Positions 15,544 through 24,745 of a stretch of DNA of 64,000 nt are shown here, one piece after another. Source of the stretch: Emticicia sp. CRIBPO (GTDB lineage: Bacteria > Bacteroidota > Bacteroidia > Cytophagales > Spirosomataceae); assembly GCF_009905725.1 (NCBI RefSeq), contig NZ_JAAAKV010000002.1:310001-374000 (forward strand), given 5' to 3'. The notes below the pieces were generated by a model. The model was given only the letters and a program-made list of their open reading frames with translations. It ran no database searches and was not told the origin of the DNA. A program made the translations under genes and the position numbers. Every line of letters begins with the position of its first letter. The stretch's first letter is position 1.

Positions 15544-16836
15544 TTAAAATAAAGGAGTGGTAAGTTTTATAAAATAAATACCGTTTCTGTCCACCTGGCC
15601 ATTGCCTGCAAGTGTTTTTTTCTGGTATACTTTATTGGCTCCCGTAATACCAAAATCATCATCGTTTGACACCGCAATTGTGGTTGGATTAATAATAACC
15701 ATGCCTTCTGCTTTGTCGTGCGGGTATAACGTTGGTATGTCTTTCATAAGGTCGGCTATCAATGTTTTAGTAACCGGTACAATACCGTTGGTTGTAAGGG
15801 TAGCAGCGTCTTTCAATTCTTCCACTGTTTTTCCGCCAAATAACTTTCCATTTACACCGTTTGCAGCATCTGAAATATCTGTTGCACCTGTCAGGCTGAT
15901 TTTAAATATTTTTTTGAAAACTGTGGCCTTATTGGCTTCAGTTGCAAATAACCCATCTCTTTCCAGTACAAGAAAATTGTTTTTGTCAATCGCTGTTATT
16001 TCACTTACTGCTTGTAAAGTTGTGTTGTCCATCATGTATACAAATTGCTTTGTTTCACCCGATGTAATGTCAAAAGTAACAATACGTATCACTAATGAAT
16101 TGGCAACAGCCGCAGAAGAAGGGTTGTAAAGAGGAAATTGCATAATACCTACAAGCGTTTTTCCATCAGGTGTAATGGTAAGCCCTTCCATACCTCTGTT
16201 AGGACGACGTTTTGCCAATACCAAAGGCAACTTTCTCCCAGATGAAAATGGATTTATTTTCTCTATTGTTTTTCCTGTTTTATCAAAATGTATCAGATGT
16301 GGGCCGTATTCATCACTAATCCAGAAACTACCATCTGCGGCCATGGCCATTCCTTCTGAGTCCAAGCCATCAACACTTGGAGAAAGCGGGTTATTATTTA
16401 TATCGAAAGGGCTTTCGCCAGTAGATCCGGCACCTACCGGATTTGGAAGACCATTAAGATTTTGACCACTACTATTTTTTAAAAGTATAACTGACTCCAA
16501 TGTAAGAGAATCTCCTTTTAAACGAAATTTCCCAATTTGCGGAACAAAACCTGGGGTTGCAATCATAATACTGTTGGTTGCTGCCTCTGCTACATTCGGG
16601 CCCCTATCAGTAAGCAGGTAAAACACAGCCTTATCAGTAGGGTCCTGCACCATCGATGATCCATAACCTCCATTATTTAGTGTGATGCCATTGGGTGTTG
16701 TCGTAAGTACTTTAGGGTGCTTATCCGCTGCTATGGCCGGGTAAACAACCGTCTCCGATATCGCAACTTTCTCCTTATTGCAACTATACATTACTGAAAT
16801 TCCGGCGAAAATTGCAATCATTAATTTTACTTTCAT
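15544..16836 (-). CDS. Esterase-like activity of phytase family lipoprotein
   Basis: This 430-residue protein has a lipoprotein signal (lipobox VMYSC, lipidated Cys at residue 19). The rest forms a phytase-like beta-propeller: LSPSVDGLDSEGMAMAADG, FWISDEYGPHLIHFD, NRGMEGLTITPDGKTLVGIM and DKAEGMVIINPTTIAVSNDD are the signature segments of the family named esterase-like activity of phytase. Acidic residues in these loops probably bind calcium. The family is thought to hydrolyse phosphoesters or esters in the periplasm or at the cell surface, but the reaction is poorly established. It is the only gene of the tRNA-Asn islet, with a -7 box close upstream. Confidence 0.87.
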   Translation of the reverse strand: MKVKLMIAIFAGISVMYSCNKEKVAISETVVYPAIAADKHPKVLTTTPNGITLNNGGYGSSMVQDPTDKAVFYLLTDRGPNVAEAATNSIMIATPGFVPQIGKFRLKGDSLTLESVILLKNSSGQNLNGLPNPVGAGSTGESPFDINNNPLSPSVDGLDSEGMAMAADGSFWISDEYGPHLIHFDKTGKTIEKINPFSSGRKLPLVLAKRRPNRGMEGLTITPDGKTLVGIMQFPLYNPSSAAVANSLVIRIVTFDITSGETKQFVYMMDNTTLQAVSEITAIDKNNFLVLERDGLFATEANKATVFKKIFKISLTGATDISDAANGVNGKLFGGKTVEELKDAATLTTNGIVPVTKTLIADLMKDIPTLYPHDKAEGMVIINPTTIAVSNDDDFGITGANKVYQKKTLAGNGQVDRNGIYFIKLTTPLF

Positions 16837-16852
16837 CTTTCTGTTTTTTTCA

Positions 16853-16860
16853 CAAAATTA
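16853..16860 (-). promoter_or_regulatory. -7 box of the islet esterase gene
   Basis: CAAAATTA on the plus strand reads TAATTTTG on the minus strand, matching the Bacteroidota -7 consensus TAnnTTTG, 17 bases before the start codon. No clear -33 element is visible. Confidence 0.4.
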
Positions 16861-16963
16861 CGTTGCCGAATGTCTTATACCCATTAGTACTTAAAGATTT
16901 AATGCTTTGATAATATGACTTTAAAGTATCGTTTTTAAATAAAGAATCTTTGTAAATTTTATA

Positions 16964-17003
16964 AATCAGGGAACTCAACATTGACTCTCTGATTTTTATT
17001 TAG
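16964..17003 (+). terminator. Orphan plus-strand terminator-like hairpin in the islet
   Basis: AATCAGGGA (16964-16972) pairs with TCTCTGATT (16986-16994, one G-T pair) and is followed by TTTATTTAG. No plus-strand gene precedes it. The 367-bp spacer 16837-17203 holds only this hairpin, the tRNA fragment, the next terminator and the esterase promoter; I see no gene there. Confidence 0.4.
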
Positions 17004-17068
17004 TTAGGAAACATGAATACTACCAGTTCTGCAAAATTATATCGTCACTCAGATATAATAACTACGAT

Positions 17069-17112
17069 TGTTAATCAAAGGGTCGCTGGTTCGAGCCCGG
17101 CTTCAGGAGCAC
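17069..17112 (+). repeat. attR-like 44-bp fragment of tRNA-Asn (pseudo-tRNA)
   Basis: This fragment repeats 15317-15360 with three mismatches and starts at the anticodon loop. The sequence upstream of it shows no acceptor or D-arm, so it cannot make a tRNA. It is the displaced 3' end of the original tRNA gene if the islet integrated there. Confidence 0.8.
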
Positions 17113-17150
17113 TAAAAAAAACTCACTTCTTTTCGAAGTGAGTTTTTTTG
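17113..17150 (+). terminator. Strong terminator behind the displaced tRNA-Asn 3' end
   Basis: ACTCACTTC (17121-17129) pairs with GAAGTGAGT (17135-17143), extended by an A-run before and a T-run after (17143-17149). It follows the tRNA fragment directly, so it was probably the original tRNA-Asn terminator. It can also work for the convergent antiporter gene. Confidence 0.85.
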
Positions 17151-17203
17151 TTTATAGTCAATTCAAACCAGCACAAACCCTACAGCCTATCCCTTACACC
17201 CCA

Positions 17204-18787
17204 TCACAACAACCTCACCCGCTCTTCCTCCAGGTCAATCTGGTAAACCTGCCAGCGGATGTATTCTTCAGGCAATCCGGGGTCTTTGTTGAGTTCGGAT
17301 AAAAACTGACGCTGTTTTTCCAGCAAGTCGAGATAGTTTTGTTTTGAGTTTTCTGTCATTCTCATTTTCTCCGGATGTCTTATTTTATCTTCCCACTGGT
17401 GTATCATCTTTTGCCAGTGCGGGTCTTTGTCCAGTTCCTTTTCATCTTTCTCTTTTAAGATGCGTATCGTTTCTGTCACCAGGTGTTTTTTTACTTTCTG
17501 TCTTGCTTCCTCCTCAGGTATTTCTCCCGAAAAATCAAAAAGATTTGACCGCTTAATGATAAACGGAAGCGTAAGCCCCTGGATTAAAAGCGTAAGCAGG
17601 ATTACCATGAAAGTAATAAACAAAATGAGGTTCCGGTGCGGAAAAGGCTCTCCGCCCGGCAAGGTAAGTGGAATAGACAAAGCCGCCGCCAGTGAAACGA
17701 CGCCCCTCATCCCTGTCCAGCCCAGTAACATCGGCATGCCCCACCTTCTTCTCCTGCTCTGGCCTCTGCCAGGTGCAACGCTAGGCCTGAATATCAACGT
17801 GGCTATCAGGGCTGCATAGGAAGAGATCATCCTCGTGGCAATCAGAATAAGTGTAACCAGACCTCCATAGAAAATGGCCCTGCCCAAAGGTATGCCGTCA
17901 GCCTGCAATCCGTTTACAATTCCGGGAAGTGCCAGACCGATGATCATAAAGACGATGCCGTTCAGAATAAAAATCAATGCTTCCCAGAAACTGAAGCCCA
18001 TGATCCTGCTGGCACTGGTTAAAAAAGACAGCCTGTTGGTAGATAAAAACAAGCCCCCGGTTACTACGGCCAGTACACCTGAGCTGTGCACCTGTTCAGC
18101 TACCCAATAAAGGATATATGGTTCAACCAGTGTAAACACAATATCGGAAGGGGCGTCTGTAGGTAATTTTTTGTGGGCATACATAAATAACCACCCACCC
18201 AAAAGACCGATGCCAATACCCCCAACCAGCATCCATGAAAAATCAAGGATGGCTGTCTGAAAAATAAACTGACCCGTGCCCACAGCTGCCAGGGCAAATC
18301 TGAAGATAATGAGGGACGATGCATCATTCAGCAGACTTTCACCCTCCAGTATGGCCGATATTGATTTGGGGATCTTCACAAACTTCATGATGGCTCCTGT
18401 ACTCACAGCATCCGGTGGTGATACAATGCCACCCAATAAAAACCCGATGGCAAGCGTAATGCCCGGAATTAGATAATTGGTGAACAGGGCAACCGCCAAA
18501 GCTGAAAAAAACACCACCAGGAAGGCAAAACTGCTGATGATCCGCCACCATTTCTTCATTTCCTTAAAAGAGATACTCCAGGAAGCCTCAAACAGAAGAG
18601 GCGGTAAAAAAATAAAGAAGATCATATCGGGATCTATCTGCAGGGGAGGCAAACCCGGAACAAAACTGATCAGCAAACCCGCCACCACCAGCAATACAGG
18701 ATAGGCGATCCGTAATTTATCGGCCAGCATTTCTATCAATACGATCAACACTACAAGTGCCAGCATAAAAGGCAATAACTCATGCAT
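17204..18787 (-). CDS. CPA1-family Na+/H+ antiporter
   Basis: From ATG at 18787 the protein has 527 residues; a GTG at 18877 would add 30 residues but gives an odd N-terminus. It has about 11-12 membrane segments over the first 400 residues with the transport core FLLGGIVSPPDAVSTGA and ILEGESLLNDASSLI (aspartates in the unwound helices). A charged cytoplasmic tail of about 110 residues follows, rich in Glu, Lys and Gln. CPA1 exchangers swap Na+ (or Li+) for protons in the inner membrane for pH and salt control. The soluble tail may be regulatory. It lies alone, convergent to the tRNA-Asn islet. Confidence 0.9.
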   Translation of the reverse strand: MHELLPFMLALVVLIVLIEMLADKLRIAYPVLLVVAGLLISFVPGLPPLQIDPDMIFFIFLPPLLFEASWSISFKEMKKWWRIISSFAFLVVFFSALAVALFTNYLIPGITLAIGFLLGGIVSPPDAVSTGAIMKFVKIPKSISAILEGESLLNDASSLIIFRFALAAVGTGQFIFQTAILDFSWMLVGGIGIGLLGGWLFMYAHKKLPTDAPSDIVFTLVEPYILYWVAEQVHSSGVLAVVTGGLFLSTNRLSFLTSASRIMGFSFWEALIFILNGIVFMIIGLALPGIVNGLQADGIPLGRAIFYGGLVTLILIATRMISSYAALIATLIFRPSVAPGRGQSRRRRWGMPMLLGWTGMRGVVSLAAALSIPLTLPGGEPFPHRNLILFITFMVILLTLLIQGLTLPFIIKRSNLFDFSGEIPEEEARQKVKKHLVTETIRILKEKDEKELDKDPHWQKMIHQWEDKIRHPEKMRMTENSKQNYLDLLEKQRQFLSELNKDPGLPEEYIRWQVYQIDLEEERVRLL

Positions 18788-18925
18788 AGTTTCAGGGAGA
18801 ATGTTTTTTTCAGTGCAGACAAATATAGTGATTGGAAATAGCAAAAAAAATACGCCTGTCACCACCCTTTGAAGCACTTTAAAAAATTCCTGCTGAAATG
18901 AGCAGAAGAATTTGTGGCTAATTAC

Positions 18926-19639
18926 TCAGGTATGAAAAATAATCTTTGCAATTCTCTGCCACAGAAAGCCCTCCGCAGCAAAGTAATAAAGGAAAGGTGT
19001 GGCTAAGAATGCCCCTGAAGCAATCAGATACACCCGGTTCATCTTTTTTTGTACCACCCATTCATACATAAAAATCAGTATCAGCAGGAAAGCGGATGGC
19101 AAATAGGAAACTGCAATACTCTGCTCAAAAGTCTGAACCCCCAGCCAATGATAATCCAGTCGGCCGAAAGCTGCCCAAAGCAAACCAAGGGCATGAACTA
19201 TCATGTAACTTTTGTGGACATCCCGCCGCGAACGGATGACAATGGCCAAGACATACGACAAAATAAAGCACAAAAATGCACTGACCGGGACGAACTGAAA
19301 AGCCAGAAGATCAGCCTGGGACATTCTGCCCACTCCTTTCAGATATCCCTGACGGATGGTTAAAATCATAATTAACGAAATGACAGCCACATAAGCATAT
19401 GAGTACCGGCCGATCAGCCGGTGTAAGCTGTGTTTCCCGAACCGGATTAACAATGGCTGAATGATGAGTATAAGCATCCAGAAGGTAATCGAAATCCCAT
19501 GAATGTGGGTAAGTAGGGTAATACGCTCGCTAAAAGCAGGAAACAAACTAAAATAGCTCCTGAAAAAACCATAAACGGCCAAGCCGAAAAAGAGTACAAA
19601 CAATAAACTGATATTGCGGTTTTTGTAGAATAATTTCAT
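18926..19639 (-). CDS. Seven-helix-like integral membrane protein, function unknown
   Basis: Starting at ATG 19639 (MKLFYKNRNISLL) the product has 237 residues; the longer frame to 19774 adds an implausible leader. About seven hydrophobic segments are visible. Conserved-looking polar residues inside the membrane include LTHIHGISITFW, HSLHRLIGRYSY and DVHKSYMIVHALGLLWAAFGR, several histidines that could bind metal or heme. It resembles the DUF2306-like membrane proteins, but I cannot name a function. The AraC regulator at 19796-20638 precedes it on the same strand and may control it. Confidence 0.75.
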   Translation of the reverse strand: MKLFYKNRNISLLFVLFFGLAVYGFFRSYFSLFPAFSERITLLTHIHGISITFWMLILIIQPLLIRFGKHSLHRLIGRYSYAYVAVISLIMILTIRQGYLKGVGRMSQADLLAFQFVPVSAFLCFILSYVLAIVIRSRRDVHKSYMIVHALGLLWAAFGRLDYHWLGVQTFEQSIAVSYLPSAFLLILIFMYEWVVQKKMNRVYLIASGAFLATPFLYYFAAEGFLWQRIAKIIFHT

Positions 19640-19795
19640 GATTATGAGTTTTAAAACAAATCCCTGTGAGGAGTTGTCTATAGTGAAAAAGCCCCAGGCT
19701 CTCTTCCAACGGAAGCAAAACCTTTCTGCTGCAATTAAAAAAATAGCAATTACGATAGCAGAACCGAGAGCCACCTACTTAATTAAAAGTACAGA

Positions 19796-20638
19796 TTACA
19801 ACCCCACAAATCCGGCATTAAGCTTCAACTGCCGTTCAGGATTCAGGTTGCTTTCGTGAATTAACATGTTGGGAGTTACGCCTGCAAAACGCTTGAAGTC
19901 TTTAACCATATGCTGATAATCAATGTAGCCGGCATTAACCGCTATAGTCAGCCAGTCTGATTCCTGGTTGGCATCTTTCATTGAATAGGCCTGATAAAAC
20001 CGGCATATGCGGGCAAAATACTTGGGCGTTACTCCTATCTGCCGTTCAAAACGTTTTTCAAACTGACGGAAACTCAAACAGGCATCACTAGCTGTTCGTG
20101 AAAGATTGAAGCCCTGGGGATTGCCTAAAATGATACTTCCGATTTTATCGACAGGTTCAAATCTGAATTTGGTCCCGTTTACCTTCCTGATAAAATAACG
20201 ATCAAGAATATAAGGCAGCTGATCATACGACGTGGCATGAGCCAGTTGATCTTCCACGTCATCTATTTCTCTCCCCAGGATCAATTGTGCTTCTATGTAC
20301 TGATGTAAGAGTTCATACATCGGTATCCTAAGTAACTTGTGAATCGCACCCGGCTGAAACCTGACATGCACCATCATGTATTCAGAGGGAAGGTGCAGAT
20401 TTTGCCGGGTGTCAGGTAAACCGAAAAGATATGTTTTGGGACGCACTTCAAACAGTCCTGTCTCAACCGTTTCTGCTGTTTTGGTACCCCTGATAACAAA
20501 GGTCATTCCCTCTTCAGGATTAACGGGATACGCCTTTACGGGAGGAGGTGCGTTCTTTTCAAATCTCATGTGCAGCACCAGATATTCCTTGATAAACGGG
20601 CTGAGCATCGGGGTGGGTAGACAACGTTGGCAAATCAT
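19796..20638 (-). CDS. AraC-family regulator with DUF6597-type N-terminal domain
   Basis: The 280-residue protein begins with a sensor domain starting LPTPMLSPFIKEYLVLH, of the DUF6597 type seen in many Bacteroidota regulators. It ends with an AraC helix-turn-helix pair at about residues 180-270: ACLSFRQFEKRFERQIGVTP and YQHMVKDFKRFAGVTP. It is a paralogue of the regulator at 46528-47370, with the same domain order and spacing. It probably activates transcription in response to an unknown cue. The membrane protein gene 156 bp downstream on the same strand is the closest candidate target. Confidence 0.88.
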   Translation of the reverse strand: MICQRCLPTPMLSPFIKEYLVLHMRFEKNAPPPVKAYPVNPEEGMTFVIRGTKTAETVETGLFEVRPKTYLFGLPDTRQNLHLPSEYMMVHVRFQPGAIHKLLRIPMYELLHQYIEAQLILGREIDDVEDQLAHATSYDQLPYILDRYFIRKVNGTKFRFEPVDKIGSIILGNPQGFNLSRTASDACLSFRQFEKRFERQIGVTPKYFARICRFYQAYSMKDANQESDWLTIAVNAGYIDYQHMVKDFKRFAGVTPNMLIHESNLNPERQLKLNAGFVGL

Positions 20639-20722
20639 AGCTGCTATTTTCAGAATAACTGTTAAATGAACTGCACCACTTATAACATTTGTCGAAATAT
20701 AGTTAAAATTTTGATTTTCAAC

Positions 20723-21169
20723 CTATTTTGGCAAATAGTAATGTTCAGAAATACCGGTTATCTTCCAGTCTTTTCCGACTTTCTGCAGCAGTACCACGCG
20801 ATGGGCTTTAACTGTTTTACCGTCGGGGGCTGTGTAAGTGGTCTGGTAATCAGCACTTGCGAAGTTTCCTGCTGAAGCTATCCGGAAATCGGAATTGCTG
20901 ACGCTCAGCGGCATGGCAGGAGGAAAAGTGCTGTCGTTCGTAAAATCAGCACCCACCCTGGAGGTATAAGTGCCATCAGGCAGATTCACACTCACGATGG
21001 TATGCTTTGCATCTCTGGGGTCAAACGACCAGTGTTTTCGAACTTCGTCCAGATGATGGGCTTTAAGGGCCTTAGCTTCTGCAAGAACCACAGCTTTAAT
21101 GGATTCATCTGTGGTTTGGGCATACAAGCCTGAGGAGGCGAAGAAGAGTACTGCAAGTAATTTTTTCAT
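20723..21169 (-). CDS. Secreted NTF2-like protein, function unknown
   Basis: From ATG 21169 the product has 148 residues; a longer in-frame start at 21226 lacks a good signal. A Sec signal peptide is clear (MKKLLAVLFFASSGLYAQ, cleavage near residue 18). The mature part has a first helix (ESIKAVVLAEAKALKAHHLDEV) followed by beta-strands ending in GKDWKITGISEHYYLP, the usual pattern of DUF4440/SnoaL-type NTF2 folds. It is probably periplasmic. It stands alone behind a 277-bp spacer in which I see no other gene. Confidence 0.65.
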   Translation of the reverse strand: MKKLLAVLFFASSGLYAQTTDESIKAVVLAEAKALKAHHLDEVRKHWSFDPRDAKHTIVSVNLPDGTYTSRVGADFTNDSTFPPAMPLSVSNSDFRIASAGNFASADYQTTYTAPDGKTVKAHRVVLLQKVGKDWKITGISEHYYLPK

Positions 21170-21446
21170 TTTTTTCGAATTTTTGGTTAAAATTGATACT
21201 ACAAAAATGAGAGGTAAAAGATGCATTCTAGTGGTAAAAAATCGTTGAATTTTGACAAAAACATCGCATCGGTTTTTTAGTCTATTTGCTCTTTGTCTAT
21301 TACGACCAGCCCGCTGACCTGCATACTATCTTTTGCACACTGTGCATCTTTTCCTTATTTTTGCCTGTCCCTGCTGACAGAAGGCAAAACATGACCGACA
21401 ATGAGCCCTGAAGTAAGCAGAGCATATTTATTCAACCTATTAATTC

Positions 21447-23672
21447 ATGAAAAACACAAAATACCTCATGCAGTATTTTAAGACACTCCTCACCGTCTCT
21501 TTTTTACTCAGCATACAAGTCATACGGGCACAGGTTACGATCGTTCCTCTGCCGAAATCTGTCAAAACAACAACAGAAAGTTTCAAACTAAAGCCGGATA
21601 CTAAAATCTATTATCAGAGCGGCTTACATCAGGAGGCAGAATTGCTGGCAGCGGCTTTATCTCCTGCCACAGGTTATGATTTCACTATAAAAGAAGCAAG
21701 TGCTGCACCTTCCGGCATTTTTTTACAGAAAGCCAGGCTCGGTGAACAAAACAGGGAAGCCTACGAACTGGAGGTAAACAAATCGCTGGTCTCTATAAAA
21801 GGTAACACAGGTTCAGGCTTATTTTACGGAATACAAAGCCTGTTACAGTTACTCCCTCCCGCTGTTTACTCCCGCGAAAGGCAAAAAAATGTAGCCTGGC
21901 AGATACCCGGAGTGAAAATTTCGGATAGTCCGGAATACCCCTGGAGGGGCATGATGCTGGACGTAGGCCGTTATTTTTTCTCTACAGAATATGTAAAGAG
22001 GTTCATCGACATGATGGCCATGTATAAAATGAATACCCTGCATTTCCACCTCACGGATGACAACGGCTGGCGTATTGAGATAAAAAAATATCCGAAACTC
22101 ACCGAAGTAGGTGCCTGGCGTGGAAAAAATGAGAAACGAAACGGCGGCTACTATACCCAGGATGACATCAGGGACATTGTGGCTTATGCAGCTGCCCGTA
22201 ATGTGGAAGTTATTCCGGAAATCGAAATGCCCGCCCACGCGATGGCTGCCATTGCCGCCTATCCTCACCTGGGATGTACGGGACAACAGTTTGAAGTACC
22301 GGATAATCAATACATCAGCAAGGAAATCTTTTGTGCCGGTAAACACTCTACTTTTGACTTTCTACAAGACGTACTCACGGAAGTTTTCGGGCTTTTCCCT
22401 TCGCATTACATACACATAGGTGGTGATGAGGCCAATTACGAACGATGGAAATCCTGTCCGGACTGTCAGAATTTAAAGAAAGAGCTGAACCTGAAAAACG
22501 AATCGGAATTGCAGGTGTACATGAATCGCAGGATTCAGGCTTTTACAAAAAAATACAACCGGACGATTGTAGGATGGGATGAAATCATTGAAGACGGGCT
22601 GAAAGAAAAGGCTGTCGGCATGGTCTGGCATAATCCTGATAAAGCATTAAAAGCCGTAGAGATGGGTCATGATGTGGTGTTCTCTCTCACGAAGTTTTTA
22701 TATTTTGATATGGCTGAGAATGCCATACCCGGTGAGGTCCAGATGGCCAACTGGGTGGGTCTTGTTCCGATGGAAAAAACATACCAACTCAATCTGATGC
22801 CTGCGGGAATTGAGGCAAAGCATAAAAACCAGGTGTTGGGAGCATCAGCCACCATCTGGTCGGATCAGTTTAACCACGGAACCCTGCTCAGGGAGTTTGT
22901 CCCGCTGAACGAGAACCGCTCTGAAAAATATTCTGATTACATGACGCTGCCCAGGCTTTCGGCACTGGCAGAGGTGGTTTGGACCGCAAAGAGTAAACAG
23001 GACTGGGCTGACTTTCAGAAAAGGATGTCGGGGCATTACGCCAGGTACCAGCATGCAGGTTATGGCTTCAGGCTGCCACAGCCGGTATTAGCCAATTCCG
23101 TAAAGACAAATGACGGCTATCAGGTCACTTTAAAGAATGTAGTTGATAATGCCGAAATCCGCTATACCGTTGACGGCACATATCCGAATCCCTATTCACA
23201 GATCTATACCGGCCCTTTCAGTGTCAAAAGCTTGAATGATTTTAAGGCGATTATCGTCTTAAACAGAAGCCAGTATTCTTTGCCGCTGTTTGTCCCTGAC
23301 GAAAATGAGAAATTTAAAAAATATGGTACTCTGGCTGGGAAATGGACGCCTGAAACGGTCACCGGTAAAAACTTTAACCCGCTGACCCTTGACCTTACCG
23401 GAAAAATAGATGCCTCAGGCAGCTACAAGATCACCTTCTTATACACCACCGGCGGCACAAAACTGGAAATCAAATCAGTTGAGCTTTACAAAAACGGCCA
23501 GAAAGTAGCAGAAGACGTTCACGACGGAGCAGCGGGCGGTGAACACACCGGCAATGTGTACCAGTTCAAGGTTCCTCAGTTTGAGACCGGTGCCAAATAT
23601 GAAATAAAAGCAATGGTAAGAGGAGACATTGACAATAACAGCTCGGGAGCGGTGATGATCAAGAAGGACTAG
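21447..23672 (+). CDS. GH20 beta-N-acetylhexosaminidase with C-terminal accessory domains
   Basis: This 741-residue enzyme has a Sec signal peptide (cleavage after about residue 28, RAQ), a GH20b N-terminal domain at about 30-155, then the GH20 catalytic barrel from WRGMMLDVGRYF at about 165. LHFHLTDDNGWRIE and the catalytic pair in HIGGDEANYERW (Asp327, Glu328) are intact. A chitobiase-type C-terminal domain (VDGTYPNPYSQIYTGPF) and a terminal beta-sandwich follow. It releases terminal GlcNAc or GalNAc from glycans in the periplasm or at the surface. It is convergent to the AraC gene at the head of the sugar-utilisation run and likely belongs to the same function. Confidence 0.92.
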   Translation: MKNTKYLMQYFKTLLTVSFLLSIQVIRAQVTIVPLPKSVKTTTESFKLKPDTKIYYQSGLHQEAELLAAALSPATGYDFTIKEASAAPSGIFLQKARLGEQNREAYELEVNKSLVSIKGNTGSGLFYGIQSLLQLLPPAVYSRERQKNVAWQIPGVKISDSPEYPWRGMMLDVGRYFFSTEYVKRFIDMMAMYKMNTLHFHLTDDNGWRIEIKKYPKLTEVGAWRGKNEKRNGGYYTQDDIRDIVAYAAARNVEVIPEIEMPAHAMAAIAAYPHLGCTGQQFEVPDNQYISKEIFCAGKHSTFDFLQDVLTEVFGLFPSHYIHIGGDEANYERWKSCPDCQNLKKELNLKNESELQVYMNRRIQAFTKKYNRTIVGWDEIIEDGLKEKAVGMVWHNPDKALKAVEMGHDVVFSLTKFLYFDMAENAIPGEVQMANWVGLVPMEKTYQLNLMPAGIEAKHKNQVLGASATIWSDQFNHGTLLREFVPLNENRSEKYSDYMTLPRLSALAEVVWTAKSKQDWADFQKRMSGHYARYQHAGYGFRLPQPVLANSVKTNDGYQVTLKNVVDNAEIRYTVDGTYPNPYSQIYTGPFSVKSLNDFKAIIVLNRSQYSLPLFVPDENEKFKKYGTLAGKWTPETVTGKNFNPLTLDLTGKIDASGSYKITFLYTTGGTKLEIKSVELYKNGQKVAEDVHDGAAGGEHTGNVYQFKVPQFETGAKYEIKAMVRGDIDNNSSGAVMIKKD

Positions 23673-23704
23673 GCCATTCCAAACCTGGTGAAGACTCAAT
23701 CAGT

Positions 23705-23737
23705 AATGATGCATAGTCCGGCTGACTGTGCATCATT
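23705..23737. terminator. Hairpin between convergent GH20 and AraC genes
   Basis: AATGATGCA (23705-23713) pairs with TGCATCATT (23729-23737), and AGTC/GACT extends the stem inside. It overlaps the last codons of the AraC gene. No T-run follows on either strand, so termination is probable only because of its position. Confidence 0.45.
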
Positions 23738-24593
23738 CTGAAAAAAACCGGGCTTTGTATTCTTTGGGTGTGATTCCTTTGACGTTCTTAAAATGCCTGT
23801 AAAAATTAGAGGTATTTTCAAAACCACTCTCCAGGGCAATGTGCTGAATCGTAAAGTCTGTCTTGAGGATCAATCTGCAGGCATGGCTGAGCCTGACTTC
23901 TGTAAGGAAATCAAAGTAGGATTTATTGGAAGTCATTTTAAAGTAACGGCAAAAAGAGGTTACACTCAGGTTGGTAAGCTTTGCCACATCTTCAATGAGG
24001 ATTTTATCCCTGAAATTCTGCAGGGTAAATGAAAGCACTTTTTCCATCCTGTTTCCGTCCAGCTGACTGAACTTTGCGTATTCAACACTGGTAGATAAAG
24101 CCTCGTACTCCCTGCTTTCGAGTAGAATAGCGTAAATTCTGAGCAGATAAACAACTTTATTCAGGCCTGTCTCCCGGTTCATTCTCCACATGAGCCGCTT
24201 GATTTTCTCTTTTGAATTCCCTTTGATGACCAACCCGGTTTTGGCTTGTTCAAAGAGTTTCGTGATTCCCTGGGTTTCATACACATTAAGAAATTCCTTT
24301 CCCAGGCATTCCGGATGAAAGTGAAGCACCAGGGCTTCCACATGATTATCCGATGAGTTTGAGCTGTTGCCTTTCCAGGTATGAGGAAGATTTGAGCCCA
24401 TAAGGATCATGTCATCCTGTTGAAAATTGCCGATGCTGTCGCCCACAAACCGGATCCCCTCTCCTTTTATAAGATAGTGAAGCTCTATTTCGGGATGATA
24501 ATGCCAGATGGTTCCAAACTGCGGAACTACATCATGACGAATGCTGAAAGCATTGTCCAGGGCCCTGGGAACAATATGAAATTTAGGTATCAT
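23733..24593 (-). CDS. AraC-family regulator with cupin sensor domain, likely regulator of the sugar locus
   Basis: The 286-residue protein has an N-terminal cupin domain (WHYHPEIELHYLIKGEG, residues about 30-46; LPHTWKG) and a C-terminal AraC pair of helix-turn-helices at about 190-280 (LTNLSVTSFCRYFKMTSNKS and ESGFENTSNFYRHFKNVKG). It is transcribed away from the isomerase-kinase-symporter-SusCD run, separated by 152 bp that must hold both promoters. That arrangement is typical for a local sugar-responsive activator. The inducer is unknown. Confidence 0.9.
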   Translation of the reverse strand: MIPKFHIVPRALDNAFSIRHDVVPQFGTIWHYHPEIELHYLIKGEGIRFVGDSIGNFQQDDMILMGSNLPHTWKGNSSNSSDNHVEALVLHFHPECLGKEFLNVYETQGITKLFEQAKTGLVIKGNSKEKIKRLMWRMNRETGLNKVVYLLRIYAILLESREYEALSTSVEYAKFSQLDGNRMEKVLSFTLQNFRDKILIEDVAKLTNLSVTSFCRYFKMTSNKSYFDFLTEVRLSHACRLILKTDFTIQHIALESGFENTSNFYRHFKNVKGITPKEYKARFFSE

Positions 24594-24745
24594 TTTAATT
24601 TAAGGTTACGGTTGTGTACGAAATTAAAGAAATCCTGTCACATTTTTATTAAATATGATAATATATTGGATAAATTGGAAAATTTAAGGAATTTATTCCA
24701 ACTAAAAGCACTCCATCTTTGTAATACAAAAGTAAAGAAGGAAAA

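Larger units (their letters stand above)
15358..17112. mobile_element. Small tRNA-Asn-associated genomic islet (integrase lost or absent)
   Basis: The 1.75-kb segment between the intact tRNA-Asn and the second copy of its 3' half holds one gene, a phytase-like esterase on the minus strand, with several unusual non-coding structures at both ends. The layout is what remains after an element integrates into a tRNA and loses its integrase. No recombinase ORF or fragment is recognisable. The gene appears more A/T-rich than its neighbours by eye. An alternative is a decayed tandem tRNA-Asn copy with a gene between the copies. Confidence 0.55.

Noticed and set aside
17069-17112. Second tRNA-Asn gene
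   Set aside because: Only the 3' half is present; no acceptor 5' strand or D-arm lies upstream.
15358-17112. Prophage or integrative element with integrase
   Set aside because: Only one non-mobility gene fits in the segment; no recombinase or phage gene fragment was recognised.
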